Positions 19,041 through 27,962 of a stretch of DNA of 64,000 bases are shown here, in pieces (position 1 is the first letter of the stretch; each line of letters starts with the position of its first letter). Under the pieces are notes generated by a model. It was not told the origin of the DNA. It saw only the letters and a program-made list of their open reading frames with translations, and ran no database searches. A program made the position numbers and the translations under genes. Source of the stretch: JAICMB01 sp963838885. Lineage in GTDB: Bacteria > Acidobacteriota > Terriglobia > Bryobacterales > Bryobacteraceae. The stretch covers positions 62,001 to 126,000 of the forward strand of contig CAWITB010000006.1 of NCBI GenBank assembly GCA_963838885.1, given 5' to 3'.

Positions 19041-19140
19041 GAGCGATTCGCGACTCTGATCGGTATTCGCAGTCTGAGCGGCTGGCGATTCCGGTGGGGC
19101 GAGCGCGACGAGAGGGGGGATTTCCATCAAAGCGCGTTTC

Positions 19141-19866
19141 TCACAGGGATGGTGACAAGCGTTTCGGCATCTCATCCCACGTCCGCCCCTCAAGCGTTCG
19201 TCCGGTCCGTTTCTTGCTCAGCCCCCCCCATTGCTTGAAGAAGAACGCCACATGGGCACGCCTGCACTGGTCCCGAATATCCGCCACCCAGGCCGGGTCA
19301 ATGGGACGCGCTCCGGGACCGGACTCGCCGCCGACTATCACCCAGTCGATTCGGCGAAGGTCCAGTTTTTCGAGCGGTCCAAGCAACGGTTCCAGGGAGA
19401 GAAATTTCACATGCGCGCCAGTGTTGCGCAAGCGATCGATTCGCTCCATGTAGTTAGCGCTCTCGACGCTCACACCCATCCAGATCTGCTGCGCCCATGG
19501 AAGGTCATCGGTCAACTCCTCCAGTCTCTCAGCGCGCTTCGTCAGCACCTGATATTGATGCCAGTCCGCCATGCACATAATCTTGAAGACCCGCTGAATG
19601 TAGTCCAGGGGAACGTCGTTGTGAAACAGGTCGCTCATGGAGTTAACGAAAATTCTCCTTGGGCTCTTCCACCGCAATGGTAGCTCCAACATCTGCGGCT
19701 GAAGCGTGACTTCAAACCCGTTCCGATAGTTTTTCTGGCCCATGAGCTTCAATCGATTTGCCAGCCGCTCGGCATAACAGTGCTTGCAGCCGGGGCTGAT
19801 CTTCGAGCAGCCCGTCACAGGATTCCAGGTCGAGTCCGTCCACTCAATATGCGAATTCGTCGCCAT
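19141..19866 (-). CDS. Phage Gp37/Gp68-family (DUF5131) three-cysteine-motif protein
   Basis: 241 aa. The N-terminus reads IEWTDSTWNPVTGCSKISPG followed by CKHCYAE, giving the three-cysteine cluster resembling a radical-SAM iron-sulfur site. Later conserved segments are FVNSMSDLFH, WMGVSVES and VIVGGESGPGARP. Known members are found in phages and mobile islands, often next to TcmP, exactly as here. The activity is not established. The gene starts 2 bp after the TcmP stop, so the two are one transcript. The pair lies between normal-looking housekeeping genes and seems lower in GC, which suggests transfer. Confidence 0.93.
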   Translation of the reverse strand: MATNSHIEWTDSTWNPVTGCSKISPGCKHCYAERLANRLKLMGQKNYRNGFEVTLQPQMLELPLRWKSPRRIFVNSMSDLFHNDVPLDYIQRVFKIMCMADWHQYQVLTKRAERLEELTDDLPWAQQIWMGVSVESANYMERIDRLRNTGAHVKFLSLEPLLGPLEKLDLRRIDWVIVGGESGPGARPIDPAWVADIRDQCRRAHVAFFFKQWGGLSKKRTGRTLEGRTWDEMPKRLSPSL

Positions 19867-19868
19867 AA

Positions 19869-20777
19869 CTAAAGCCCCTGCTTTTGGCGGTATTTGTTGA
19901 ATATATCGTTTACGATATCCATGCCCGCCTCCTTTTGGGAAGCAAAATAAAGGTAATAGATCACCGAGTTAGTCTTGGTCCTCATCGGCATCGGCTCAGG
20001 CACGTACTTGAATCCCGCCTTCTTCTCCAACCTCTCACGGAAAGCCTCCGCGAACCGTTCGTTGGACACCTTGACTGGCACGTTGTAATCAAAGAGCGTT
20101 GGAACTTGATCGTACCCCGCGTTCAGCCATGTTTCGTCTCCCCAAAGCCGCGTCATCTGGGCCACTTTGGACGAGACCGCCTTGTTCGGGTCTCTTCGCA
20201 GAGCGTTTCGATTGATATCCATAATCATAAAGTTCATGAAAATCTCGATCGATCGTGACTTCCCGGCCGCCTCTATCACCTCCCACGTCAGATCGATATT
20301 GTAGGGGTCTAGCAGGCACAGCGCGCGCCGGTAATCCTTGAACTGCGCTCGGGGGAAAATACGCCTTAGGAGCACCTCATTGCAGTCCTCACTGTATGTG
20401 AACACGTCCTTTCGGTCGCCAGCGTATCGACGCAAGAGCTCAGAGCGCTCCGGTTCTGTGTCGATGAAGTGATACTCGTGGAACGGCGGGTAGGTGTTCA
20501 GCGCGATCAGAGGGCTTCCCTCCACCAGGTCGCCGGTTGTTTTCGAGAGGTGATACCCCGGTCCCGCATAGGCGTCGATATAGATCCAGCACAGCCGCGA
20601 AATCTCCTCGCGTCTCTTGGATTCCATGATTCTGGCGTAGGCGGAGGCGTACTCCTTGATGATGGCCAGTTTGACCTCCGACCAGATTCCGATCTCGTCG
20701 TATTCAGCAGCCACAACAAAACTGTAACAGAATGTTTCGGACAAGAGGAAACGCCACTGCCCAATGTTTCGCACCAT
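19869..20777 (-). CDS. tcmP: Three-Cys-motif partner protein TcmP
   Basis: 302 aa from ATG 20777; the conserved family start (EYDEIGIWSEVKLAIIKEYA) begins only at residue 25, so a GTG at 20714 is a plausible alternative. Conserved pieces seen are YIDAYAGPGYH, FIDTEPERSELL, ALCLLDPYNIDLTW and IFMNFMIMDINRNAL. The layout resembles a methyltransferase-like Rossmann fold (IDAYAGPG with a DPY-like motif), but that is an inference. TcmP is named for its link to DUF5131 proteins, and here the two are adjacent with a 2-bp gap. Function is not established; a role in mobile elements or conflict is plausible. Confidence 0.92.
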   Translation of the reverse strand: MVRNIGQWRFLLSETFCYSFVVAAEYDEIGIWSEVKLAIIKEYASAYARIMESKRREEISRLCWIYIDAYAGPGYHLSKTTGDLVEGSPLIALNTYPPFHEYHFIDTEPERSELLRRYAGDRKDVFTYSEDCNEVLLRRIFPRAQFKDYRRALCLLDPYNIDLTWEVIEAAGKSRSIEIFMNFMIMDINRNALRRDPNKAVSSKVAQMTRLWGDETWLNAGYDQVPTLFDYNVPVKVSNERFAEAFRERLEKKAGFKYVPEPMPMRTKTNSVIYYLYFASQKEAGMDIVNDIFNKYRQKQGL

Positions 20778-21017
20778 ATCCGAGCTCGCGAACTCACAAG
20801 CGCGGTGCAGGTGGCCGAGGTTTACGTCCGTCCTGTCGAGTGGGCCATCGATTCAGGTACCGGAAGGGCGAAGCCAATCCAAACTTGACTTCTAGAAACC
20901 ACGCTGAAATATGTGACGCGCTGATGGAAGTCGTCCGACGCCTCGCGGCGCCGCCTCGCTCTAACCGTGCTCCGCCGCTCGCAAAATCGAGATCACCTCA
21001 GACAGCGCTGACGTGGG
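20778..21017. other. Intergenic stretch upstream of tcmP
   Basis: No convincing gene, RNA or repeat is seen. It should hold the promoter of the tcmP-DUF5131 pair. The OPT transporter on the same strand ends at its right edge. Confidence 0.5.
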
Positions 21018-23036
21018 CTACATCATCGCGACCGGTGGGGCGGGATCTTCGGGGCGACCGGCGTTCGACAGCGGGAGCCACACCATGAGCGCGCCGAGGG
21101 CCAGCAGGAAGACGAATCCCAGCGCATAGGATGCGTTGGCGAACAGCTTTGTCCAGGGGTGCTCGAAGAACGTGAATGTCGCGTTGACCAAGCCCATCAA
21201 CGCTTCACCGGCGATGAGACCCGATGCAGTAAGGGCGCCGGCGTTCTCTACGCGCGCGCTTTGCGCTTCATTCAGGCCGCGGCGGTCGCGCAGGCGATCC
21301 GTGATCCAGCGAAAAATGCCGCCCACGAAGATCGCGAACGTGGTTCCGAACGGCAGGTACATGCCAACCGCGACCAGCATGGGGCTTTTAACGCGAAACA
21401 TGATCATGACGATCCCGAACACGATGCCGACTACTACGAGCGGCCAGGGCATGTCGCCGCCGACAATGCCTTGAGCAAGCGTCGCCATGAGACCGGCTTG
21501 CGGAGCGGGGAGGGCCTTGCCGCCGAAACCCGTGCCGCCGCCGCGTATGTTGCCTTCGTTCAGGATGAACAGCGGGAAATACATGATGAGGCTGGCGCAT
21601 AGAACGGCGATGAGCTCGGCGATCTGGATTGTTCGCGGCGTGCCGCCGAGGATGTAGCCGACCTTGAAATCCTGCAGCAGTTCGCCAGCGACGGCCGACG
21701 ATACGCACACGACGGCCGCCACTCCGAGCACCACCGCGACGCCGCCCGGTCCACCTACGCCGAGCGAAACCATGAGCAGCGCGGCGATGATCAACGTACA
21801 CAGCGTAAGACCGGAGACCGGGTTGTTGGACGAGCCGATGAGGCCGACGAGATTTCCGGAGACCGTTGCGAAGAAGAATCCGACGATGAGCATCGCGATG
21901 GCGGCCACGAGGCCGCCGACCCATTGGTGCGAGAGATAGATATACAGAAAAATCATCGCGACGAACACGATGGCGATGAGGCCGAAGACGGTACGGAAGC
22001 TCATGTAGCGTTCGGTGCGCCGGAGCTTCATCATTTGCCCTTTGCTTACTTTCAGGTCGGTGATTGCTCGCCTGAATCCGCCGGCAAGGCTCTTGCGCAT
22101 GCGGAACAAAGTATAGGCGGCGCCGGAGATCATGCCGCCCACCGCGATGGGGCGGACGATGTAACGCCACACAGCGTCGGCGAGAGCGGGCCAGTCGCCT
22201 TCAGGCTGGCCGGGCGGAAGAAACCCAGCGAGCGTGGGGCCGAGGAAGAAGATGAGAAGCGGAACGAGAAGGCCCCAGGCTAGAAGGCTGCCGGCAAAGT
22301 TGAGCGCGCCGAGCTCCGGGCCGATAACATAACCGACTCCAAGATAGGCGGGGCTGACCGAGGGACCGGCGATGGTGCTCAAGCCGCCTACGCCGAGGGC
22401 GCGCTGCGGTCCGCCAAGGCGGACGAAACTCCTGCCGATGCGGCCAATCCGCAGCAGGAAATCCTTATCCGGAGCGAAGAGCTGGATGGCCCCCAGAAAA
22501 TAGACGAATGCGCCGATGCCGATATTCCAGAAGAGAAATTTCGCGGCCTGCGCGCCAAGTTGCCCGGCCTTGTGGATGTGCGAAGCGGCGATGGACTCGG
22601 GGAAGGGCAGATCGGGATCTTCGACCATGATGCGCCGCACCAGAGACACGAACAGAACACCGAGGACGCTGCCCACGACCATGAGCGCCGTCGATTTCCA
22701 ATAGGCGTCTGCGGGGGCGAAGGAGGGCCATGCCTTGGCGATCAGAAACGCGGGCAACGTGAAAATCGCGCCGGCCGCGACGGATTCGCCGATCGAGCCG
22801 GCGGTACGCGCGATGTTCTCTTCGAGCAGGGAGCCTTTCCAGAGGCGCACAACCGCCATGGAAATGACCGCAGCCGGATAAGTGGCGGCGACGGTCATGC
22901 CGGCGCGTAAGCCAAGATAGGCGTTGGCCGCGCCGAGCACCACGCAGAGGATCAGGCCGAGCAGCAGAGCGCGCCAGGTGAACTCGCGCATTTCGATGTG
23001 CTCGGGCACGAAGGGACGGTGGCGCGTGGGTGTCAT
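21018..23036 (-). CDS. OPT-family oligopeptide/metal-chelate transporter
   Basis: 672 aa from the ATG at 23036 (MTPTRHRPFVPEH); the frame is open 39 bp further upstream to 23075. About 15 hydrophobic segments are seen. Family motifs include LGAANAYLGLRAGMTVAATY near the N-terminus and LIGSSNNPVSGLT in the middle. OPT members of bacteria move peptides or metal chelates, driven by protons. It is divergent from the MFS gene with about 100 bp between starts, and has no peptidase partner beside it. Confidence 0.93.
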   Translation of the reverse strand: MTPTRHRPFVPEHIEMREFTWRALLLGLILCVVLGAANAYLGLRAGMTVAATYPAAVISMAVVRLWKGSLLEENIARTAGSIGESVAAGAIFTLPAFLIAKAWPSFAPADAYWKSTALMVVGSVLGVLFVSLVRRIMVEDPDLPFPESIAASHIHKAGQLGAQAAKFLFWNIGIGAFVYFLGAIQLFAPDKDFLLRIGRIGRSFVRLGGPQRALGVGGLSTIAGPSVSPAYLGVGYVIGPELGALNFAGSLLAWGLLVPLLIFFLGPTLAGFLPPGQPEGDWPALADAVWRYIVRPIAVGGMISGAAYTLFRMRKSLAGGFRRAITDLKVSKGQMMKLRRTERYMSFRTVFGLIAIVFVAMIFLYIYLSHQWVGGLVAAIAMLIVGFFFATVSGNLVGLIGSSNNPVSGLTLCTLIIAALLMVSLGVGGPGGVAVVLGVAAVVCVSSAVAGELLQDFKVGYILGGTPRTIQIAELIAVLCASLIMYFPLFILNEGNIRGGGTGFGGKALPAPQAGLMATLAQGIVGGDMPWPLVVVGIVFGIVMIMFRVKSPMLVAVGMYLPFGTTFAIFVGGIFRWITDRLRDRRGLNEAQSARVENAGALTASGLIAGEALMGLVNATFTFFEHPWTKLFANASYALGFVFLLALGALMVWLPLSNAGRPEDPAPPVAMM

Positions 23037-23137
23037 CGAACCCGATGATATCGCCATGCCAGGCCACGGCGCCACGGGAATGAGGTATTATATTGGAACC
23101 TGCCGGGGGCAACACTCCTGATTCGGATTCAAAGGTC

Positions 23138-24394
23138 ATGGCGAGCGCAACCACAGCTTTATCGTTTGGGGCTGTCCTCAAAATACGGGGACTGCGGCGC
23201 CTCTGGATCGGCCAGATCGTTAGCGTATTCGGCGATTTTCTGGCGATTTACGCCATCTTCGCCATCATCGGATTCCGCATGCACGGCAGTCCGACTCAGG
23301 TCGGCCTGGTCCTAATTTCATATCTCCTTCCGTTCGCGTTCATATCTCCCATCGCGGGCGTCTTCGTGGACCGCTGGGACGTGAAGCGGACCATGATCGC
23401 AAGCGACCTCACGCGCGCGGCGCTGTGCATCCTGCTGCTGTTCGTTTCGAACATCTGGCAGATTTACGCCATTTTATTCACGATGAGCGCGGTCTCGTCG
23501 TTCTTCATGCCGGCGCAGCAGGTGACGATTCGGACCATCGTGCCGCGCGAGGGGTTGATGAGCGCGAACGGGCTGATGCAGCAGGTATTTTACGGCATGC
23601 AGATTGTCAGTCCGGCGGTGGCGGGGGCGCTAGTGGGCTGGACCGGACCGGGCTCGTGTTTCTGGCTGGACGCGGGAAGCTTTGCAGTCTCGGCATGGAT
23701 GATTTTCGGCATTGCGATCGAGCGCGAGATTCCGGCGTCGCGCGAGGGAGCGAGAGCTCAGCGGCTGGGGTCCGTGATTCACGAGCTCGAGGCGGGCGTA
23801 AGCTTTATCGTGACGCACAGCGCGATTTCATTTGTCGTGACGGCGATCACGGCGGGCATGTTCGCGATCCGCTGTTTCAGCGCGCTGGTAGCGGTTTACG
23901 TGCGCGACATTTTGAAGGGCGGGACACAGCTTTTCGGAGCGCTAGGATCGCTGGTGGGCGTCGGTATGATTTTGGGGACGCAGTTCATCCATCGCTTCGG
24001 ACGGAACAGATCGAAAGCGCACGTGGTTGTCGGCGGACTGCTCGGCATTGGGATTGCTATCGCGGTCATCGCGGCGATTCCGACGGTTGCGGCGGCGATC
24101 GCGGGCATGCTCATGATGGGTTTTTGCGCCGCGTTTCTGATCGTGCCATCGCAGACGCTCTTGCAAGAAGAAACGCCTCCGGAGCTGCTGGGGCGCGTGG
24201 GCGGCAGCATGACGTCCGTGATGATGGCATCGCAGGTGGTGGGTCTTTCAGTGGCGGGGCCGGTAGCTGGCGTGATCGGAATCCGCAATCTCTATTTCGC
24301 GAGCGCGGCGCTGCTGTGCCTGATCGCGGGAGCGGGACATCTGCGCCTTCGCAATCACGTCGCGGGTCAGCGGGCCAGCAGCGCCAATGTCTGA
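23138..24394 (+). CDS. MFS transporter (MFS_3/EntS-like)
   Basis: 418 aa from the ATG at 23138; a TTG at 23093 would add 15 residues with no family support. It has about twelve hydrophobic segments and the motif DRWDVKRTMIASDLTR after TM2, typical of the enterobactin-exporter-like MFS_3 group. Its stop overlaps the hemH start by 8 bp, so export and heme synthesis are co-translated. The cargo might be a siderophore, heme precursor or drug; the sequence does not decide. Confidence 0.9.
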   Translation: MASATTALSFGAVLKIRGLRRLWIGQIVSVFGDFLAIYAIFAIIGFRMHGSPTQVGLVLISYLLPFAFISPIAGVFVDRWDVKRTMIASDLTRAALCILLLFVSNIWQIYAILFTMSAVSSFFMPAQQVTIRTIVPREGLMSANGLMQQVFYGMQIVSPAVAGALVGWTGPGSCFWLDAGSFAVSAWMIFGIAIEREIPASREGARAQRLGSVIHELEAGVSFIVTHSAISFVVTAITAGMFAIRCFSALVAVYVRDILKGGTQLFGALGSLVGVGMILGTQFIHRFGRNRSKAHVVVGGLLGIGIAIAVIAAIPTVAAAIAGMLMMGFCAAFLIVPSQTLLQEETPPELLGRVGGSMTSVMMASQVVGLSVAGPVAGVIGIRNLYFASAALLCLIAGAGHLRLRNHVAGQRASSANV

Positions 24395-25457
24395 GGCGTA
24401 CGATTCCGTTCTGATTCTTTCTTTCGGCGGACCGGAGAGCGCGGCGGATGTAATTCCGTTTCTCGAGAATGTGCTGCGTGGAAAGAATGTCTCGCGCGAG
24501 CGGATGCTCGAAGTCGCGGAGCATTATTATCGTTGCGGCGGGAAGAGTCCCATCAACGATCAAAACCGCGAGCTGGTTGCGGCGCTCCAGAGCGTGTTGC
24601 GGCAAAAAGGTCCGGATCTGCCGGTTTATTGGGGCAACCGCAACTGGCATCCGTTCCTCAACGACACGCTGCGGAAAATGCGCGACGACGGGCGGCAACG
24701 CGCGCTAGCCTTCGCGACTTCGGCGTTCAGCTCGTATTCCGGATGCCGGCAGTACCGCGAGGATATCGCAACCGCGAGGGCTGAGGTCGCGGGCGCCCCG
24801 CAGGTGGACAAACTGCGGGTCTTCTACAATCATCCGGGATTCATCGGGGCCATGCGCGAGCGTGTTGCGGAGGCCTTGGCGCTCATTCCGATGGAGCGGC
24901 GCGAGCGCGCGCATCTGCTGTTCACAGCGCACAGCATACCGCTCGCGATGGCGCAGGGCAGCCGTTATGTCGAGCAGCTCGAAGAGGCGTGCCGCCTCGT
25001 GGCCGAGGGAGTGAATCGGCGGGAGTGGCGACTGGTTTATCAAAGCCGCAGCGGCGCGCCGGGACAGCCGTGGCTCGAACCGGACATTTTGGAGACGCTG
25101 CGAGAAGTGGCGGCGGCTGGCGAGAACCGCGATGTGGCGATCGCGCCGATCGGGTTTCTCTCGGATCACATGGAGGTGGTATACGACCTCGACACGGCGG
25201 CGCGGGCACTCGCGGAGGAGCTGGGACTCAACATGATTCGCGCGGGAACCGTTGGCGTCCATCCGAAGCTGGTTGAAACGATCCGCGAGCTGATTCTGGA
25301 ACGCGCGAACAGCGAGCGAAGCCGCGGATTGTGCGGCGGAGTGTGCGGTGAATTGTTGCCCCGCGCCTACCCGTATCGCGCGAGAATCGAAGTAGAATGC
25401 CTATTCAGATCGGCGAGAAACGGCAAGCGGGATTTGACGATCCGCTGGGCATGTTGA
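24387..25457 (+). CDS. hemH: Ferrochelatase
   Basis: 356 aa. Motifs seen are LILSFGGPES at the N-terminus, YWGNRNWHPFL near residue 80, FTAHSIPL with the iron-binding histidine near 177-184, VYQSRSGAPGQPWLEPD near 211, and GFLSDHMEVVYDLD near 253. It inserts ferrous iron into protoporphyrin IX as the last step of heme b synthesis. It starts inside the end of the MFS gene. Its own 3' end overlaps the hemerythrin gene by 61 bp in another frame, so the last 20 residues may not be conserved. CGGVCGELLP near the end offers two cysteines, too few to claim an iron-sulfur cluster. Confidence 0.95.
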   Translation: MSEAYDSVLILSFGGPESAADVIPFLENVLRGKNVSRERMLEVAEHYYRCGGKSPINDQNRELVAALQSVLRQKGPDLPVYWGNRNWHPFLNDTLRKMRDDGRQRALAFATSAFSSYSGCRQYREDIATARAEVAGAPQVDKLRVFYNHPGFIGAMRERVAEALALIPMERRERAHLLFTAHSIPLAMAQGSRYVEQLEEACRLVAEGVNRREWRLVYQSRSGAPGQPWLEPDILETLREVAAAGENRDVAIAPIGFLSDHMEVVYDLDTAARALAEELGLNMIRAGTVGVHPKLVETIRELILERANSERSRGLCGGVCGELLPRAYPYRARIEVECLFRSARNGKRDLTIRWAC

Positions 25458-25888
25458 GCGATTGCCATCGGCGGATCGAGCGCTTTCTCACGGCGCTGTT
25501 GAAGATAGCGCGGGAGCAAAAGGGCGGCACTCTCAATGCCGCGGAGCGCGAAGCGATGCAGAGTTCGCTCGAATATTTCCAGACCTCCGGTCCGCGGCAC
25601 ACGGCGGATGAGGAGGAATCGTTGTTTCCGCGCGTGCGCGCGTGCGAAGCGGCGCGCGAGGCGTTAGAGCGTGTGGAGGCGTTGCACGGGGATCATATCG
25701 TCGCGGACCGCGCTCATGCCGAGGTAGACGGCCTGGGATCGCGATGGCTTAAAGAAGGACAGCTCAGCGAAACGGAGGCGGCCCGGCTGACGATGCTGCT
25801 GGAATCTTTATCGGAGCTGTACGCGCGCCATATCGGGATCGAAGATACCGAACTGTTTCCGGACGGCCAGGCGCGCGCTACGGCGTGA
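25397..25888 (+). CDS. Hemerythrin HHE-domain protein
   Basis: 163 aa four-helix protein. Iron ligands expected of the HHE domain are visible: DCHRRIERFL near residue 22, GPRHTADEEESLFP near 65, LHGDHIVAD near 96, and YARHIGIEDTELFP near 145. It should bind a di-iron centre for oxygen or nitric-oxide sensing, iron storage or repair. It starts within hemH, which suggests linked expression with heme synthesis. Confidence 0.93.
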   Translation: MPIQIGEKRQAGFDDPLGMLSDCHRRIERFLTALLKIAREQKGGTLNAAEREAMQSSLEYFQTSGPRHTADEEESLFPRVRACEAAREALERVEALHGDHIVADRAHAEVDGLGSRWLKEGQLSETEAARLTMLLESLSELYARHIGIEDTELFPDGQARATA

Positions 25889-25898
25889 CGAGATCGCT

Positions 25899-26387
25899 TC
25901 AATCGGCGAGGAGATGGCGCGGCGGCGTGGTTTGCGCTGAGCGGCGGCGAGCGAGCTCGCGCCGAAGCGATGTTTCGCCTTGCGCCATGGCCCAACGGTG
26001 GTTGGCGGAAAAGATGGGGCGCAGCAAGAAGGACAAGTATCGCAATAGCGGCTTCTCGGCTTTAACGCGCCAATCGTATATGACGGCGGCATGGCGGCCA
26101 TCTTGTACGAGCGTCCAGACGCCCGCGCCTTCGAAGTCGCCCCAGGCTTGGAGCGAAATTTCGGCCGGCGGCCGCGATTCCGTTATGCGGAAGCTCCACG
26201 TCAGCGTGTATGGAAGCCAACCCCTGGTGCGCAGCTCGTAAACCGCGGGGCCGGCCTGCGCCACGCGAAGATATACGGATGGCCACCAGCGAACCAGATC
26301 GAGCGGTTGTTCGAGGATCGCAAAGACCTCTTCGATGGTGGCTTCGACGCGCCAATGCGTAACGAAATGGTATTCATTCGGGCTCAT
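25899..26387 (-). CDS. SRPBCC-family protein
   Basis: 162 aa. The N-terminus HFVTHWRVEATIEEVFAIL begins a START/polyketide-cyclase-like helix-grip fold, followed by WWPSVY and several beta strands (VYDWRVKAEKPLL). The family binds lipids or other hydrophobic ligands; the ligand is unknown. It overlaps the end of rsmI by 4 bp (ATGA), so translation is coupled. It is convergent with the hemerythrin gene. Confidence 0.85.
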   Translation of the reverse strand: MSPNEYHFVTHWRVEATIEEVFAILEQPLDLVRWWPSVYLRVAQAGPAVYELRTRGWLPYTLTWSFRITESRPPAEISLQAWGDFEGAGVWTLVQDGRHAAVIYDWRVKAEKPLLRYLSFLLRPIFSANHRWAMAQGETSLRRELARRRSAQTTPPRHLLAD

Positions 26388-27205
26388 TTGGATTCGAGCT
26401 TCTTGTAGACCTCGCGTTTCGAAAGGCCGTGCTCGCGGGCGGCGCGCTTATAGGCCTCCATGCGGGGGATGCCTTGAGCTATTAATTCCGCGACGGCGTC
26501 TTCGACGGAGCGTTGGTTCACGGGCTCTCCGGACCCTCTGCCAATCAGCACCGTGAACTCGCCCTTGATGCCATTGCGGCTCTCGAGTGCGGCCCGGACT
26601 TCGGCGGCCGAGCCGGCGAGGAATTCTTCGTGAACTTTTGTCAGCTCGCGCGCGACGACGATGGGTCGAGTACCCAGGATTTGCGCGATGTCCGCGAGAG
26701 ATTGCAAAATTCGATGTGGCGCTTCGTAGAAAACCTGAGTGCTTTCGGAGTGCGTCAGGCGCTCGAGAACGTGGCGCCGCGCCGCGGACTTAGAAGGAAA
26801 GAATCCATGGAATTCGAACGAATCGGACGGCAGACCCGCGGCGCTGAGGGCGGCGATGACGGCCGATGGTCCCGGGATCGGCGACACGGCGATTCCGCGA
26901 GCCCGCGCTTTTTCGACCAGACGATAGCCGGGATCGGCAATGAGCGGCGTACCGGCGTCTGAAACGAGCGCGACGTTTTTGCCCGCTTCGAGTACGCCGA
27001 GGAGCTCGTCCGAACGCTCCCGCTCATTATGCTCGTGGTAGCTCACGAGCGGCTTGCGGATGCCGTAATGATCGAGCAGCTTGCGCGTGTGGCGCGTATC
27101 CTCGCAAGCGATGAGATCGGCCTCCTGGAGAATGCGAACGGCGCGATAGGTGATATCTTCCAGGTTTCCAATGGGAGTCGCGACGATGTAGAGAGTGCCG
27201 GACAT
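26384..27205 (-). CDS. rsmI: 16S rRNA (cytidine1402-2'-O)-methyltransferase RsmI
   Basis: 273 aa. Family motifs are TLYIVATPIGNLEDITYRA at the N-terminus, EDTRHTRKLLDHYGI near 36, LVSDAGTPLIADPGYRLV near 80, and FEHGFFPSKSAARR-type (FEFHGFFPSKS) near 128. It methylates ribose of C1402 in the ribosomal P site using SAM. The C-terminal SVEDAVAELIAQGIPRMEAY helix pair is present. It shares a four-base overlap with the SRPBCC gene downstream. Confidence 0.97.
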   Translation of the reverse strand: MSGTLYIVATPIGNLEDITYRAVRILQEADLIACEDTRHTRKLLDHYGIRKPLVSYHEHNERERSDELLGVLEAGKNVALVSDAGTPLIADPGYRLVEKARARGIAVSPIPGPSAVIAALSAAGLPSDSFEFHGFFPSKSAARRHVLERLTHSESTQVFYEAPHRILQSLADIAQILGTRPIVVARELTKVHEEFLAGSAAEVRAALESRNGIKGEFTVLIGRGSGEPVNQRSVEDAVAELIAQGIPRMEAYKRAAREHGLSKREVYKKLESK

Positions 27206-27254
27206 GGCGCGAAAATAGCGCCCGAGCGGCGCGTTACGACATCATATCTAATGA

Positions 27255-27962
27255 GTGATCACGCTCGCGCGAGTTTCTAAAGAATACGCCGGGAAGCGCC
27301 GTGTCGCGGCTCTCGATTCAATCGATCTCGAGATTGGCCGCGGCGATCTGGTGTCCATTGTGGGTCCGTCCGGGTCTGGGAAATCGACGCTGCTCAACCT
27401 GATCGGCGGTCTCGATCATGCCACCTCCGGCGAGATCGCGATTGACGGGGCGCGCTTAGCAGGCCTTTCGGACGATGCGCTCACGCGCGTGCGCCGCGAC
27501 AAGATCGGATTCATTTTCCAGTTTTTCAATCTGCTTCCGACGCTTTCTTGCTTTGAAAACGTCGCGATTCCGCTGCACCTTCGCGGCTGGCCGAGGAAAA
27601 AGATCGAGGAGCGCGCTAGAGAGCTTCTCGATCTGGTTCAGTTGGGGAATCGCCTCGACCATTTGCCCGACGAGCTTTCGGGAGGGGAGCGGCAACGCGT
27701 GGCGATTGCGCGCGCGCTGTCGGTATATCCGCCGATCTTGCTCGCGGATGAGCCGACGGGGAATCTCGATACGCACACGGGCGCCGGCATTCTGGCGCTG
27801 ATTCACGATCTGCATCAACGGCTGGGCTCGACAGTGCTTATTGTGACCCATGACCGCGCTATCGCCGAGAGCTGCCCTCGCGTGGTGGCGTTGCGCGATG
27901 GGCGGGTGGTCGAAGATCGCGTAGGTGGGCGCGTGACGGCGGAACAGGTGCACGCGCGGTGA
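27255..27962 (+). CDS. ABC transporter ATPase, LolD/MacB type
   Basis: 235 aa from GTG 27255. Walker A is GPSGSGKSTLLNLIGGLD near 37, Q-loop FQFFNLLPTLSCFENV near 87, signature ELSGGERQRVAIARALS near 138, Walker B PILLADEPTGNLD near 158, and the H-loop THDRA. It energises the permease encoded downstream, which overlaps by 4 bp (GTGA). This is the first gene of a tightly overlapping four-gene cluster running to 32478. Confidence 0.95.
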   Translation: MITLARVSKEYAGKRRVAALDSIDLEIGRGDLVSIVGPSGSGKSTLLNLIGGLDHATSGEIAIDGARLAGLSDDALTRVRRDKIGFIFQFFNLLPTLSCFENVAIPLHLRGWPRKKIEERARELLDLVQLGNRLDHLPDELSGGERQRVAIARALSVYPPILLADEPTGNLDTHTGAGILALIHDLHQRLGSTVLIVTHDRAIAESCPRVVALRDGRVVEDRVGGRVTAEQVHAR

